Below are positions 27,183 to 37,577 of a stretch of DNA of 41,413 nucleotides, one piece after another. Source of the stretch: Acidimicrobiaceae bacterium (GTDB lineage Bacteria; Actinomycetota; Acidimicrobiia; Acidimicrobiales; Bog-793); the NCBI GenBank assembly GCA_027365385.1, contig DAHXNN010000136.1, positions 1-41,413 of the forward strand, given 5' to 3'. The notes beneath the pieces were generated by a model. The model was not told where the DNA came from. It saw only the letters and a list, made by a program, of their open reading frames with translations, and did not search any database. How positions within the stretch are numbered: position 1 is the first letter of the stretch; every line of letters begins with the position of its first letter. A program made the position numbers and the translations under genes.

Positions 27183-27369
27183 CTCGTGGTTCCCCCTTCG
27201 TTGGGTCGTCTCGACGCAATCCGGTGGTCCCATCGCGCAGCCGCGATCCCCTGGACGACCCCCGGGTGCTGCTTGGAGCTTCTCGTTCCTCCTTTCCCTG
27301 CCGAGCTGGTAGTGAGTGGAGCTACAGCCGCGACGCAGGCCGGAATGCGGCCGACCCGATCACCGCGCG

Positions 27370-29352
<1,983 letters not shown>

Positions 29353-29539
29353 CGCGCGTCCCCTCTCGCCTTGCTCGTCGGTCACCCACGTGGCCGCACC
29401 CCGGGATGCAGGCGTGCCGGTCTGCGACCTTGTGGCGGTCACCCGCGAGCCTCAGCGCGGTGGCTGGTGCCTGCTCCCGCCCAGCAGGTCTAGCCCGCCC
29501 CCACCGCACCGGTCGGTCGCAGCATCGTCGGACGACCCA

Positions 29540-29568
29540 GTTATACGGTGATGAGAAGCTCGGCACAA
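29540..29568 (-). promoter_or_regulatory. Candidate sigma-70 promoter for acs
   Basis: On the minus strand TTGTGC (29568-29563) and TATAAC (29545-29540) are separated by 17 bases. A leader of about 180 bases would reach the acs start at 29352. The 313-base gap between rpoD and acs (29353-29665) holds no gene that I can see; this promoter and possibly the end of the rpoD transcript are its only visible contents. Confidence 0.5.
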
Positions 29569-29665
29569 GGACCTGCTGGACGGCGTCACATGTCGCCACG
29601 AGAGCGCAACGTCAGGGACACATTTCCGCAATGACAGCCGGTGCGACGCCGCCCTATGTGTGCGG

Positions 29666-30691
29666 TCAGTCCGATCCCAGATAGTCGCGCAGCGGGCGCG
29701 AGAGAGCGGGCTGCCGGAGCTTCGCAAGCGTCTTCGTCTCGATCTGGCGGACGCGCTCGCGTGTCACTCCGAAGATCTGCCCGACCTCTTCGAGGGTGCG
29801 GACGCGCCCGTCGTCCAGGCCGAAGCGCAACCGGACGACTTCCTGCTCTCTCGGCGAGAGCTCGCCGAGCGCTCGCTGGACCGCCTCGTTGAGCATCACC
29901 CGCGTCGCCACGTCGACCGGCACCTCGGCGCAGCGGTCCTCGACGAGGTCGGAGAGGCTGAAGTCGTCCTCGTCGCCGATCGGCTGCTCGAGCGAGACCG
30001 TGTCCTGACTTATGCGCTGGATCTCGAGGACCCGTTCGACGGGGAACTGGATCCGTACGGCGACCTCCTCCACAGTCGGCTCTCGTCCGAGCTCCTGGGA
30101 CAGCTGCCGCTGGACGCGCACGATCTTGTTGATCGTCTCGACCATGTGGACCGGTATGCGGATCGTGCGCGCCTGGTCTGCGACCGCCCGCGTGATCGCC
30201 TGGCGGATCCACCACGTCGCATAGGTCGAGAACTTGAAGCCCTTGCGGTAGTCGAACTTCTCGACGGCGCGCATGAGCCCGAGATTCCCCTCTTGTATCA
30301 GGTCGAGGAACGCCATGCCGCGGTTGCGGTAGCGCTTGGCGATCGAGACGACGAGGCGGAGGTTCGCCTCGGTGAGGAGGTCCTTCGCTTCGAGACCTTC
30401 GGCGACGAGGCGCTCGGCTGAGCGCCGCTCCGGAGAGGGGACACTCGAGAGGCTCCCGTCCGAGCTCCACGCCTCGAGTCGCGCCGCCGCTTCTTGTCCG
30501 AGCTCGATGCGCTTCGCGCAGAGCACTTCGAGGTCCGCCGAGAGCAGCGAGACCCTACCGATCTCGCGTAGATAGGCCCGCACGGTGTCGCCTGCGGGCG
30601 AGCCGGGAGCGCCCGCCGAGCCTCCGCCCCTAAGCGCTCGCAGAGCGACACCGTCGGCGTCGCTCTCGTCCGTCAGGTCGATGCGCGCCAT
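29666..30691 (-). CDS. rpoD: Primary-type RNA polymerase sigma factor
   Basis: A 341-residue sigma-70 factor without the long N-terminal region 1.1. Region 1.2 is [17 protein letters not shown]. Region 2 is [20 protein letters not shown], then [18 protein letters not shown] (the -10 recognition helix). Region 3 is [13 protein letters not shown]. Region 4 is [15 protein letters not shown] and [20 protein letters not shown] (-35 recognition). ATG 30691 overlaps the end of dnaG by 19 bases; AAGAGGA lies about nine bases upstream. The dnaG-rpoD arrangement suggests the principal factor, but a paralogue (HrdB/SigB-like) elsewhere cannot be excluded. Confidence 0.93.
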   Translation of the reverse strand: MARIDLTDESDADGVALRALRGGGSAGAPGSPAGDTVRAYLREIGRVSLLSADLEVLCAKRIELGQEAAARLEAWSSDGSLSSVPSPERRSAERLVAEGLEAKDLLTEANLRLVVSIAKRYRNRGMAFLDLIQEGNLGLMRAVEKFDYRKGFKFSTYATWWIRQAITRAVADQARTIRIPVHMVETINKIVRVQRQLSQELGREPTVEEVAVRIQFPVERVLEIQRISQDTVSLEQPIGDEDDFSLSDLVEDRCAEVPVDVATRVMLNEAVQRALGELSPREQEVVRLRFGLDDGRVRTLEEVGQIFGVTRERVRQIETKTLAKLRQPALSRPLRDYLGSD

Positions 30692-32718
30692 CCTCCACCG
30701 TCCTCTTCGCGCTGCACCATCCACGCTACCAACCGTTTCGCCGCATCAATCGCCGGCGCGCCCGGACCCAGGGAGTCGCCGGCGTCTCGCAGCAGCTCGA
30801 GGTCTCGTCGGACGACCCCGCTCTTCTCGAGATGCTCCCGCGTGCCTGCGGGGCTACCGGAGCGCTCGGCTACGCGCGCCTCGCGTCCGAACGCGGCGAG
30901 GGCGGCCTCCGCTGCGGCGCGTGTCAGCGCGACGAAGGTGCCTAGCGGGTCCGCGTCAGTCTCGAGATCCGCGACGGCGATTCGTAGGAGCAGGTCGGCG
31001 ACGCTCGGTGCCGACGCAGCGATCGCCTCGTGAAGCTCCGAAGCCGACGCGAGCACTTCGAAGGCCTCTCGCTGGAGCGGGTCGGTGAACAGGACCGCGT
31101 CGAACAGCTCGGCCACCTCCACCGGTCGGTGCACGGCGAGCGCGAGCCCGTCGAGCCCGGCGCGGGAGGCTCGAGGTCGCCGACCGCGTCCGGTCCTCGG
31201 CACGGTCTCGTCCGGCCCCGAGCCGCGCCTCGACTGGCGGGCGCCACCAGATGGCGGCCGCCCGACGTCCGATACCGGGTCGGAGGCGCTTGGCCCGTCG
31301 CCGCCCGGGTCGTCGTAGGCCGGCCAGTCGTCCGACGGGAGAGGCTCCGCCGCGGTGCGCGTGCTGTCGGGACGACGTGCCGCGCCCCCGCGTTTGCTCG
31401 CCGATGGTCCCACCAGCGACTCGCGGCGCAGCGTCTCGAGCAGGGGGCGCAGTCGCTCGGGATCGTGGTGGGTGCGGTCCGCGATCTCGACGAGGTACTG
31501 ATCGCGGACGAGCTCGCTCGGGTGCTCCGCGACGCGCGCGAGGGCGGATTCCGCCGCGCGTGAACGTCCCTCGGGAGAGCCCAGGTCCGACGCTCCGATC
31601 GCTCGTTCCACCTGGAACGCGAGGAAAGGTCGCGCGTCGCGCACAGCGTTAGCGAGGCCGTCTGGGTCGCTCTCCGCGAGCTCGGCCGGGTCGCTCCCGG
31701 CAGGCAGTATCGCGACGGCGAGCTCGAGCGAGTGCCGTCGCTCCCATTCGTAGATGCGTGCGGCTGCGTTCTGGCCGGCGCTGTCCGCGTCGAAGGCAAG
31801 CACGACGCGCTTGGCGAAGTTCGCGAGCAGGCGGAGGTGCTCCTCGGTCAGCGACGTGCCACACGTCGCGACCGCACGTGGGACGCCGGCCCGGAAGAAG
31901 CCGATAACGTCCGTGTAGCCCTCGCAGACGACCGCCTCCCCGGCCCGGACCATGTCCTGCTTCGCCCAGTTGAGGCCGTAGAGGGTGCGCCGCTTCTGGT
32001 AGACCGACGATTCTGGCGAGTTGCGGTACTTCGGCCCCGGGTCGCGGTCGGTCGCGCGCAGCTCGGGGGGCAGGACCCGCCCCCCGAGAGCGATGGGCCG
32101 CCCGCCCGGGTCGAAGATCGGGAAGATGATGCGCTCACGGAAAGCGTCGCGCCCTTGCTCGCGACCGTCGAACGCGAGGCCGGCTTCCACGAGCAGACCC
32201 GTCGGGAGGCGGAGTGCGCGGACGAGCTCGTCGAAGCCCGCTGGCGCATAGCCGAGGCGGAACTGCCGCACGACGGCACCGTCGTAGCCGCGTGCGCGCA
32301 GGTACTGGCGGGCTCCGCCGGCGTCTCGGGCTGTGAGCAGGCGCTCGTGGTAGAACGCGGCCGCGGCGGCGAGGACGTCGTAGAGCTGCTTTCGCCGCCC
32401 GTGCTGCGCTGGGGCCCCCTCGTCGTCGTGGCGGATCGCGATGCCTGCACGCGCAGCGAGCCGCTCCACCGCTTCGACGAAGTCGCACCCCTCGACCGCG
32501 CGCACGAAGCTGATCGCGTCACCCGACGCCTGGCAGCCGAAGCAGTAGTAGAGGCCCTCCTCTGCGTTGACGCTGAACGACCCCGAATTCTCCGAGTGGA
32601 ACGGGCAGAGCCCGACGTAGCGCCGGCCGACGCGCTTGAGTGCCGTCTGCTCGCCGACGAGGGCGACCATGTCGGTCGCCGCGCGCACCTGGGCGACGTC
32701 CTCGTCGGGAATGGCCAT
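30673..32718 (-). CDS. dnaG: DNA primase
   Basis: A 681-residue primase that makes RNA primers for replication. The N-terminal CHC2 zinc finger has C38, H41, C59 and C62 (LCPFHSE...YYCFGCQ). The catalytic core has the RNAP-basic segment and a Toprim domain with [17 protein letters not shown] and [15 protein letters not shown] low-complexity Pro/Ser/Asp/Arg linker of about 90 residues (near 440-530) separates core and C-terminal helicase-binding domain, longer than in well-studied primases. The start ATG 32718 gives [20 protein letters not shown], a typical beginning. The end overlaps rpoD. Confidence 0.96.
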   Translation of the reverse strand: MAIPDEDVAQVRAATDMVALVGEQTALKRVGRRYVGLCPFHSENSGSFSVNAEEGLYYCFGCQASGDAISFVRAVEGCDFVEAVERLAARAGIAIRHDDEGAPAQHGRRKQLYDVLAAAAAFYHERLLTARDAGGARQYLRARGYDGAVVRQFRLGYAPAGFDELVRALRLPTGLLVEAGLAFDGREQGRDAFRERIIFPIFDPGGRPIALGGRVLPPELRATDRDPGPKYRNSPESSVYQKRRTLYGLNWAKQDMVRAGEAVVCEGYTDVIGFFRAGVPRAVATCGTSLTEEHLRLLANFAKRVVLAFDADSAGQNAAARIYEWERRHSLELAVAILPAGSDPAELAESDPDGLANAVRDARPFLAFQVERAIGASDLGSPEGRSRAAESALARVAEHPSELVRDQYLVEIADRTHHDPERLRPLLETLRRESLVGPSASKRGGAARRPDSTRTAAEPLPSDDWPAYDDPGGDGPSASDPVSDVGRPPSGGARQSRRGSGPDETVPRTGRGRRPRASRAGLDGLALAVHRPVEVAELFDAVLFTDPLQREAFEVLASASELHEAIAASAPSVADLLLRIAVADLETDADPLGTFVALTRAAAEAALAAFGREARVAERSGSPAGTREHLEKSGVVRRDLELLRDAGDSLGPGAPAIDAAKRLVAWMVQREEDGGGWRAST

Positions 32719-32790
32719 GGTCCGGACCGTACCCGCCTGAGCGTTCCCGCGGCGGCGGCTCGCGACGGAGGCGGGGTCCCGTGCCTGTCC

Positions 32791-34188
32791 CTAGCTGCCG
32801 ATCCGCTCCGCGACGTACGCGACGACGTCGTCGACCGGGACGCGCTCTTGTGCCGTGGTGTCCCGGTCGCGCACGGTGACGCAACGGTCGACGAGACTGT
32901 CGAAGTCGACCGTGACGCACAGCGGCGTGCCGATCTCGTCCTGACGCCTGTAGCGCCGGCCGATCGACTGCGTCTCGTCGCGCTCGCACACGAAGCGACG
33001 GCGACACGACGCGAGCACCTCGTCGGTGAGCGGTGCGAGCTCCGGCTTCTTCGACAGAGGGAGCACTGCTACCTGGTACGGGGCGAGCCGTGGGTGGAGG
33101 CGGAGCACGGAGCGGCGCTCGCCTCCTACCTCGTCTTCGTCGTAGGCGGCGAGCAAGAAGGCCATCATGGTCCGCGTCGCACCGGCGGCCGGCTCGATGA
33201 CGTGGGGGACGTACCGCTCTCCGCTCGCCTGGTCAAAGTACTCGAGTCGCACGCCGGAGTGCTCGGAGTGCGCCTTCAGGTCGAAGTCCGTGCGGTTGGC
33301 GATCCCTTCGAGCTCGCCCCAGCCCCAGGGGAAGGCGAACTCGACGTCGGCCGTGCCCGAGGAGTAGTGGGAGAGCTCCTCGGTCTCGTGCGGCCGGAGC
33401 CGCAGCATTGCCTCGGGGATGCCGTACCGGCTGTACCAGGACAAGCGTTCGGCGCACCAGTATGCGAACCACTGGGGGCTCTCGGCTGGCGGCACGAAGT
33501 ACTCCATCTCCATCTGCTCGAACTCACGTGTCCGGAAGACGAAGTTGCCCGGCGTGATCTCGTTGCGGAAGCTCCGCCCGAGCTGCGCGATCCCAAACGG
33601 TGGCTTGCGCCGCATCGTCGTCTGCACGTTCGCGAAGTTGACGAACATGCCCTGCGCGGTCTCGGGGCGCAGGTAGGCGACGGACGCCTCGTCCTCGACC
33701 GGACCGACGAAGGTCTTGAACATCAAGTTGAACGGCCGGGCCTCGGTCAGGTCCGTCGAGCCGCAGTGCGGGCAGACCGGAGCACCGGTCTCGTCCGTCT
33801 CGAGGTGGTCGGCGCGCGAGCGCTCGTTGCAGCTCCGGCAGTCGACGAGCGGGTCGGTGAAGGTCGCGAGGTGGCCGGAGGCCTCCCAGACCTTGGGGTT
33901 GGTGAGGATCGCGGCGTCGAGCGGGACGACGTCGTCACGTTCTTGGACCACGGCCCGCCACCACGCGTCTTTCACGTTGCGCAGCATGAGCGTGCCGAGC
34001 GGGCCGTAGTCGTAGGTCGAGCGGATCCCGCCGTAGATCTCCGCCGACGGGAAGACGAAGCCACGACGCTTGCAGAGGTTCACGACGGCGTCGAACAGTG
34101 CCGTGCCGGAGGGCCGTGTCTTGTCACCTGCACCCGGAGCTGTCGCGTCGAGCGGCTCTGTCGTCTGGGAGAGGTGCTGGTCGGGCAT
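32791..34188 (-). CDS. glyQS: Glycyl-tRNA synthetase, single-chain (alpha2) type
   Basis: A 465-residue class II synthetase charging tRNA-Gly. Motif 1 is near GIRSTYDYGPLGTLMLRNVK. Motif 2 is GRSFRNEITPGNFVFRTREF. Motif 3 lies around EPAAGATRTMMAFLLAAY. A four-Cys zinc-like insert is visible (CRSC...CPHC, about 118-150). The anticodon-binding domain occupies the last 100 residues (PYQVAVLPLSKKPELAPLTD). It is the dimeric form used by actinobacteria and archaea, not the alpha2beta2 enzyme. No clear ribosome-binding site precedes ATG 34188, so the first 25 residues are less certain. Confidence 0.95.
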   Translation of the reverse strand: MPDQHLSQTTEPLDATAPGAGDKTRPSGTALFDAVVNLCKRRGFVFPSAEIYGGIRSTYDYGPLGTLMLRNVKDAWWRAVVQERDDVVPLDAAILTNPKVWEASGHLATFTDPLVDCRSCNERSRADHLETDETGAPVCPHCGSTDLTEARPFNLMFKTFVGPVEDEASVAYLRPETAQGMFVNFANVQTTMRRKPPFGIAQLGRSFRNEITPGNFVFRTREFEQMEMEYFVPPAESPQWFAYWCAERLSWYSRYGIPEAMLRLRPHETEELSHYSSGTADVEFAFPWGWGELEGIANRTDFDLKAHSEHSGVRLEYFDQASGERYVPHVIEPAAGATRTMMAFLLAAYDEDEVGGERRSVLRLHPRLAPYQVAVLPLSKKPELAPLTDEVLASCRRRFVCERDETQSIGRRYRRQDEIGTPLCVTVDFDSLVDRCVTVRDRDTTAQERVPVDDVVAYVAERIGS

Positions 34189-34255
34189 GGGCGCAGGATG
34201 GTCCGGCCGGTCGCACTCACCTCCCGGAGAAGGTTTCCCCGGAGGCAGGCGATCC

Positions 34256-34996
34256 TCAGAAGCGGGCCGTGCCGGCCGGGGCGACCTCGAGCATGTGCCG
34301 CGTGGTGCGGAGCCGACGTTCGAGGTGGCACTCGACCGCGAGGAGCGCCAGGCGCTCGACCTCGGAGTCGGCGTCGTGTGGGCTCTCCTCGAGCACCCGT
34401 CTCAGGTCGCCCCCGACGATCCGGCGGACGAGATCGACCGTCTCGGTGGCGACGGCCTGGCCGCGTCGGCAGGCCCGGCAGAGCATGCCCCCCTCGCCCG
34501 GGTCGAACGCGACGAGAGGATCCGGGCCACCGCAGTGGGCGCACGCGACGACGACGGGCGCTACCCCCTCGACAGACAGCAGCTTCCAACAGAAGCCCGC
34601 GAGCACGAGGCGGGACTCGCTCGTCGCGAGCGTCCGCAGAGCCCCGATGAGCATCGCGAACAGCTCGGGCATCGGCTGGCGCTCCACCGCGACCTGGTCG
34701 ACGATCTCGAGCATCGTCATCGCGGGGACGAGGCGGTCGAGGTCTTCCCGCAGAGACCTCGGCGAGCCGAGGACCTCGGACTGGGTGACGACGTCGAGCT
34801 CGCGCCCGTGCCAGCAGAGCATCGTGACGTGGCTCAGCGGCTCGAGGCGTGCCCCGATGCGGCTCTTGGTCCGGCGGACGCCTTTCGCCACCGCGCGCAC
34901 CTTCCCGTGCCCAGGTGTCGCCAAGGTGACGATACGGTCCGCCTCGCCGAGGCGGACCGTCCTCAGCACGACGCCTTCGTCGCGGTAGAGGGTCAC
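34256..34996 (-). CDS. recO: DNA repair protein RecO
   Basis: A 246-residue recombination mediator that helps load RecA with RecR. The N-terminal OB fold starts YRDEGVVLRTVRLGEADRIV and continues KVRAVAKGVRRTKSRIGARL. The zinc-binding site is CAHCGGPDP...GGMLCRACRRG (about residues 150-180). GTG 34996 has AGGAG about nine bases upstream; the frame stays open further up but without RecO character. It starts two bases after the stop of the small membrane protein gene. Confidence 0.92.
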   Translation of the reverse strand: MTLYRDEGVVLRTVRLGEADRIVTLATPGHGKVRAVAKGVRRTKSRIGARLEPLSHVTMLCWHGRELDVVTQSEVLGSPRSLREDLDRLVPAMTMLEIVDQVAVERQPMPELFAMLIGALRTLATSESRLVLAGFCWKLLSVEGVAPVVVACAHCGGPDPLVAFDPGEGGMLCRACRRGQAVATETVDLVRRIVGGDLRRVLEESPHDADSEVERLALLAVECHLERRLRTTRHMLEVAPAGTARF

Positions 34997-34998
34997 CG

Positions 34999-35286
34999 TC
35001 AGGTGCTCCTGATCCGTCCTCCGACGGCGATGAGCACGACGCCGGCCACGAGAAGCACGACGAGGAAGAGGGCGGGCTTGAAGCCGATGGCGGCGAGGAA
35101 GACCGTCGCCCCGAACGCGAGCAAGCCGAGCAGCGCTCCGGCGAGCCTCCCTGCGTGGTCCCACAGCCAGCCGGCATGCGTCGCGTCCCCGGGCGTTCCG
35201 GCCGGCGTGGTTGCCTGTCGTCCTCGCGATTGTGCTGTCGCGGCTGTCCCGTCGTTGCCCGCGGCCCGACGCCCTCCTGTGCTCAC
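34999..35286 (-). CDS. Small two-pass membrane protein between uppS and recO
   Basis: A 95-residue protein with an Ala/Gly/Thr-rich head, then two membrane helices (about 44-62, AGRLAGALLGLLAFGATVFL; and 67-88, PALFLVVLLVAGVVLIAVGG). The GTG start overlaps the uppS stop as GTGA, and its stop lies two bases before recO, so it is embedded in a translationally coupled run. No domain is recognised. Coupling to uppS could mean a lipid-carrier or envelope role, but this is inference from position only. Confidence 0.65.
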   Translation of the reverse strand: MSTGGRRAAGNDGTAATAQSRGRQATTPAGTPGDATHAGWLWDHAGRLAGALLGLLAFGATVFLAAIGFKPALFLVVLLVAGVVLIAVGGRIRST

Positions 35287-36062
35287 GCGTCGACCCCGCC
35301 GTAGCGGCGGTCACGCCGCTGGAACTCCCGCACCGCCTCGAACAGGTGCTCACGGCGGAAGTCCGGCCACAGCACGTCGGTGAAGACGAGCTCGGAGTAC
35401 GCGAGCTCCCAGAGCAGGAAGTTCGAGATGCGGTACTCACCCGACGTCCGGATGACGAGATCCGGGTCTGGCATGTCGGGATAGTACAGACGCGAGCGGA
35501 TCGCCCGCTCGTCGATCTTCGACGCAGGCAGGCCGGCGTCGACGAGATCGCGCACCGCGTCGACGATCTCGGCGCGCCCTCCGTAGTTGAAGCAGATCGT
35601 GAGGGTCATCCGGCGGTTCGCCGCGGTGAGCTCGACGGCGTCGTCCATGTGCCGGACCAGGCGCCTCGGCACTCGCCAGTCGCGCCTGCCTGCGAAGCGG
35701 ACGCGTACGCCCTTCGCGTTGAGGTCGTCGCGGTTGCGGGTGAGGATGCCCTCGTTGAAGTGCATGAGATAGCGCACCTCGTCGGCGGGTCGCCGCCAGT
35801 TCTCCGTCGAGAAGGCGTACATCGACAGCCAGCGGATCCCGGCATCGAGTGCCCCGTCGATGACGTCGAGCATCGCCTCCTCGCCTGCCCCGTGGCCCTC
35901 GGTCCTCGGTAGGCCACGTGCCCGAGCCCAACGGCCGTTGCCGTCCATGACGCAGCCGACATGCACCGGCACGCGTGTCCCATCGATGCCCTCGACCGCC
36001 ACGCAGGCGAAGTTAGCCGTCCTAGGGACAGTGCTCCCGGCAGGGTGGCCATGGGTCGGCAC
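35283..36062 (-). CDS. uppS: Undecaprenyl/polyprenyl diphosphate synthase (cis-prenyltransferase)
   Basis: A 259-residue enzyme building the C50-C55 lipid carrier for cell wall synthesis. Family motifs are complete: HVGCVMDGNGRWARARGLPR (catalytic Asp), GHGAGEEAMLDVI, LSMYAFSTENWRRP, TICFNYGGRAEIVDA and LVIRTSGEYRISNFLLWELA with YSELVFTDVLWPDF. GTG 36062 has GGAG eight bases upstream, which puts the first 13 residues inside the siroheme gene (41-base overlap); a GTG at 36002 would be the shorter choice. It continues the minus-strand run towards recO. Confidence 0.95.
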   Translation of the reverse strand: MPTHGHPAGSTVPRTANFACVAVEGIDGTRVPVHVGCVMDGNGRWARARGLPRTEGHGAGEEAMLDVIDGALDAGIRWLSMYAFSTENWRRPADEVRYLMHFNEGILTRNRDDLNAKGVRVRFAGRRDWRVPRRLVRHMDDAVELTAANRRMTLTICFNYGGRAEIVDAVRDLVDAGLPASKIDERAIRSRLYYPDMPDPDLVIRTSGEYRISNFLLWELAYSELVFTDVLWPDFRREHLFEAVREFQRRDRRYGGVDA

Positions 36063-36687
36063 CGTGGATCTCCGCCCAGCGGCCGACGACGGCCTCTGCC
36101 TCGGCGATCCTGCCCGCGGCGACGAGCACCGGCAGCTCCCCGTCCAGCAGCTCCCGCCAGGGCAGCGTCGCGCTCGAGCGACCGCTCGAGCGCAGTGACT
36201 CCCTGACCTGGCCGAGCATCGCCGCGAGGACCTCCACCTCGGGACCCACGAGGGCAGCGACGCGGTCGCGCAGCCAGCTCGCGAGCGCTGGGCTCGTGCC
36301 CGCTGTCGAGACGGCGACCGAGACGGGACCTCGCCGGACCACCGCGGGCAGGATGAACGAGCAGCCGGGGATGTCGTCTGCGGCGTTGACGAGCACGCCG
36401 GAGCGCTCGCCGTCGGCGAACACCGCCCGGTCGACCTCGGGTCGGCCCGTCGCAGTCACGACGATCCTGTAGAGCGCTGCTTCGCCGGCCTCGTACCGGC
36501 GCCGCTCGACCGCGACGCCGAGGGCGTCGATCGCTTCGTCGACCCGCGGGGCCACGACCGTCACGTGCGCTCCGGCGGCGACAAGGCCCTCGACCTTGCG
36601 GAGCGCGACGCGGCCGCCTCCGACCACGAGGCACCGGTGGCCGGCGAGGAGGAGCGAGACGGGGTAGGTAGGGGCGGTGAACGGCAC
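36022..36687 (-). CDS. Precorrin-2 dehydrogenase / sirohydrochlorin ferrochelatase (siroheme synthase, CysG N-terminal type)
   Basis: A 221-residue bifunctional NAD-dependent enzyme of the Met8/CysG-N family that oxidises precorrin-2 and inserts iron to make siroheme. The Rossmann motif is CLVVGGGRVALRKVEGLVAA. LVNAADDIPGCSFILPAVVR and GPVSVAVSTAGTSPALASWL are characteristic. The CobA-type methyltransferase half of CysG is absent, so uroporphyrinogen methylation must be encoded elsewhere. GTG 36687 is preferred over TTG 36693; neither has a ribosome-binding site, and TAGACT nine bases upstream of the GTG may be a -10 box. It is divergent from cysH-sir, whose sulfite reductase needs siroheme. 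Confidence 0.88.
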   Translation of the reverse strand: MPFTAPTYPVSLLLAGHRCLVVGGGRVALRKVEGLVAAGAHVTVVAPRVDEAIDALGVAVERRRYEAGEAALYRIVVTATGRPEVDRAVFADGERSGVLVNAADDIPGCSFILPAVVRRGPVSVAVSTAGTSPALASWLRDRVAALVGPEVEVLAAMLGQVRESLRSSGRSSATLPWRELLDGELPVLVAAGRIAEAEAVVGRWAEIHGADPWPPCREHCP

Positions 36688-36740
36688 GAGCAACGAAGTC
36701 TACGGCGTTCGGGCCCGAAACATGACTCGCCGGGTCGGGT

Positions 36741-36746
36741 TATAAT
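36741..36746 (+). promoter_or_regulatory. Consensus -10 box of the sulfur operon
   Basis: A perfect TATAAT, conspicuous in this GC-rich DNA, 81 bases upstream of cysH. No good -35 is present at 16-18 bases, so an activator may be needed. On the other strand TATAAC (36744-36739) overlaps it and could serve the siroheme gene, giving overlapping divergent promoters. Confidence 0.5.
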
Positions 36747-36766
36747 TCCGATCTGTCAAGTCAGGT

Positions 36767-36820
36767 ATGAGCTCGAGCGGCCCGGGATCTCGGCTGCCGG
36801 CGGCGAGGAGCGGGAGCTAG
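36767..36820 (+). CDS. Possible leader peptide upstream of cysH
   Basis: ATG 36767 opens a 17-codon frame, MSSSGPGSRLPAARSGS, ending at TAG 36818, two bases before the cysH GTG. Six of 17 residues are serine, the precursor of cysteine. It lies downstream of the TATAAT box. Upstream frames controlling cysteine genes are known in actinobacteria, but those are cysteine-rich and this has none. It may be chance. Confidence 0.22.
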   Translation: MSSSGPGSRLPAARSGS

Positions 36821-36821
36821 C

Positions 36822-37538
36822 GTGAGCACGGTCGTGGAGAGTGCATCGGAGCTCGTGGGCGCGTCGGGCGGGCAAGACCCGGGTCTCGACCTCGCGGCCG
36901 AGCTCGACAACGTGCGGAGCGAGCTCGCCGGGGCGACAGCCACCGAGGTCGTCTCGTGGTCGGTCGTCCGGTTCGGACGAGGTGTCGTCCTCACGTCGTC
37001 CTTCCAGGACTGCGTCCTTCTCGACGTGGCGGTCCAGGTCGACCCGCGTATCCGGATCGTCTTCCTCGACACCGGCTACCACTTCCCGGAGACTCTCGAG
37101 TACCTGCACCTCGTGGAGGATCGTTACGGGCTCGACGTCGAGGTCGTCACGCCTGCCCTTCCGCTCGGCGAGCGCGCGTGTGGCACGCCGGGCTGCTGCC
37201 AGGCGCGCAAGGTCGAGCCGCTCAACGCCGTTCTCGCCGGTGCGCGAGCGTGGATGACGGGCGTGAAGAGGGTCGATACCCCCGAGCGCGCCGAAGCGCC
37301 CGTGGTGGCCTGGGATCCCGCCAAGAATGTCGTGAAGGTCAACCCCATCGTCGCCTGGACCGAGGACGACGTCGAGTCGTACGTCGTCGAGCACGGTCTC
37401 CCGCGCCACCCGTTGAATGCCGCCGGGTACTTGTCGATCGGCTGCGCGCCGACGACGCGCGCGGTCGCCGACGGGGAGGACCCACGCGCCGGGCGGTGGC
37501 CCGGCTCCGGCAAGACAGAGTGCGGACTGCATCTCTGA
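36822..37538 (+). CDS. cysH: APS/PAPS reductase with an incomplete iron-sulfur cysteine set
   Basis: A 238-residue enzyme reducing adenylyl sulfate (or PAPS) to sulfite with thioredoxin. The PP-loop is LTSSFQDCVLLDVAVQ (near 58-73), and FLDTGYHFPETLEYL follows. The Cys pair C125-C126 (GTPGCCQARKVEPL) marks the iron-sulfur APS-specific class. The catalytic cysteine is C234 in TECGLHL. The last two cluster ligands are normally in 'GCAPCTR'; here the segment is GCAPTTR, with C208 kept and the second Cys replaced by Thr211 (codon ACG). All other marks are of the APS reductase class (RVDTPERAEAPVV, GEDPRAGRWPG). GTG 36822 follows a GGGAG-containing stretch. It heads the operon with sulfite reductase. 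Confidence 0.93.
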   Translation: MSTVVESASELVGASGGQDPGLDLAAELDNVRSELAGATATEVVSWSVVRFGRGVVLTSSFQDCVLLDVAVQVDPRIRIVFLDTGYHFPETLEYLHLVEDRYGLDVEVVTPALPLGERACGTPGCCQARKVEPLNAVLAGARAWMTGVKRVDTPERAEAPVVAWDPAKNVVKVNPIVAWTEDDVESYVVEHGLPRHPLNAAGYLSIGCAPTTRAVADGEDPRAGRWPGSGKTECGLHL

Positions 37539-37577
37539 GCGCGGCCCGACGCGAGATACGACAGGACCGTCCCAGAG

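Noticed and set aside
31732-34650. A 972-codon open frame on the plus strand opposite dnaG and glyS
   Set aside because: It is antisense to two unmistakable conserved genes, reads as Arg/Glu/Val-rich sequence without domains, and is the usual mirror effect of GC-rich codon use.
36754-36759. Perfect TTGACA on the minus strand near the siroheme promoter
   Set aside because: It lies only nine bases from TATAAC, too close to act as its -35, and nothing like a -10 lies at 17 bases.
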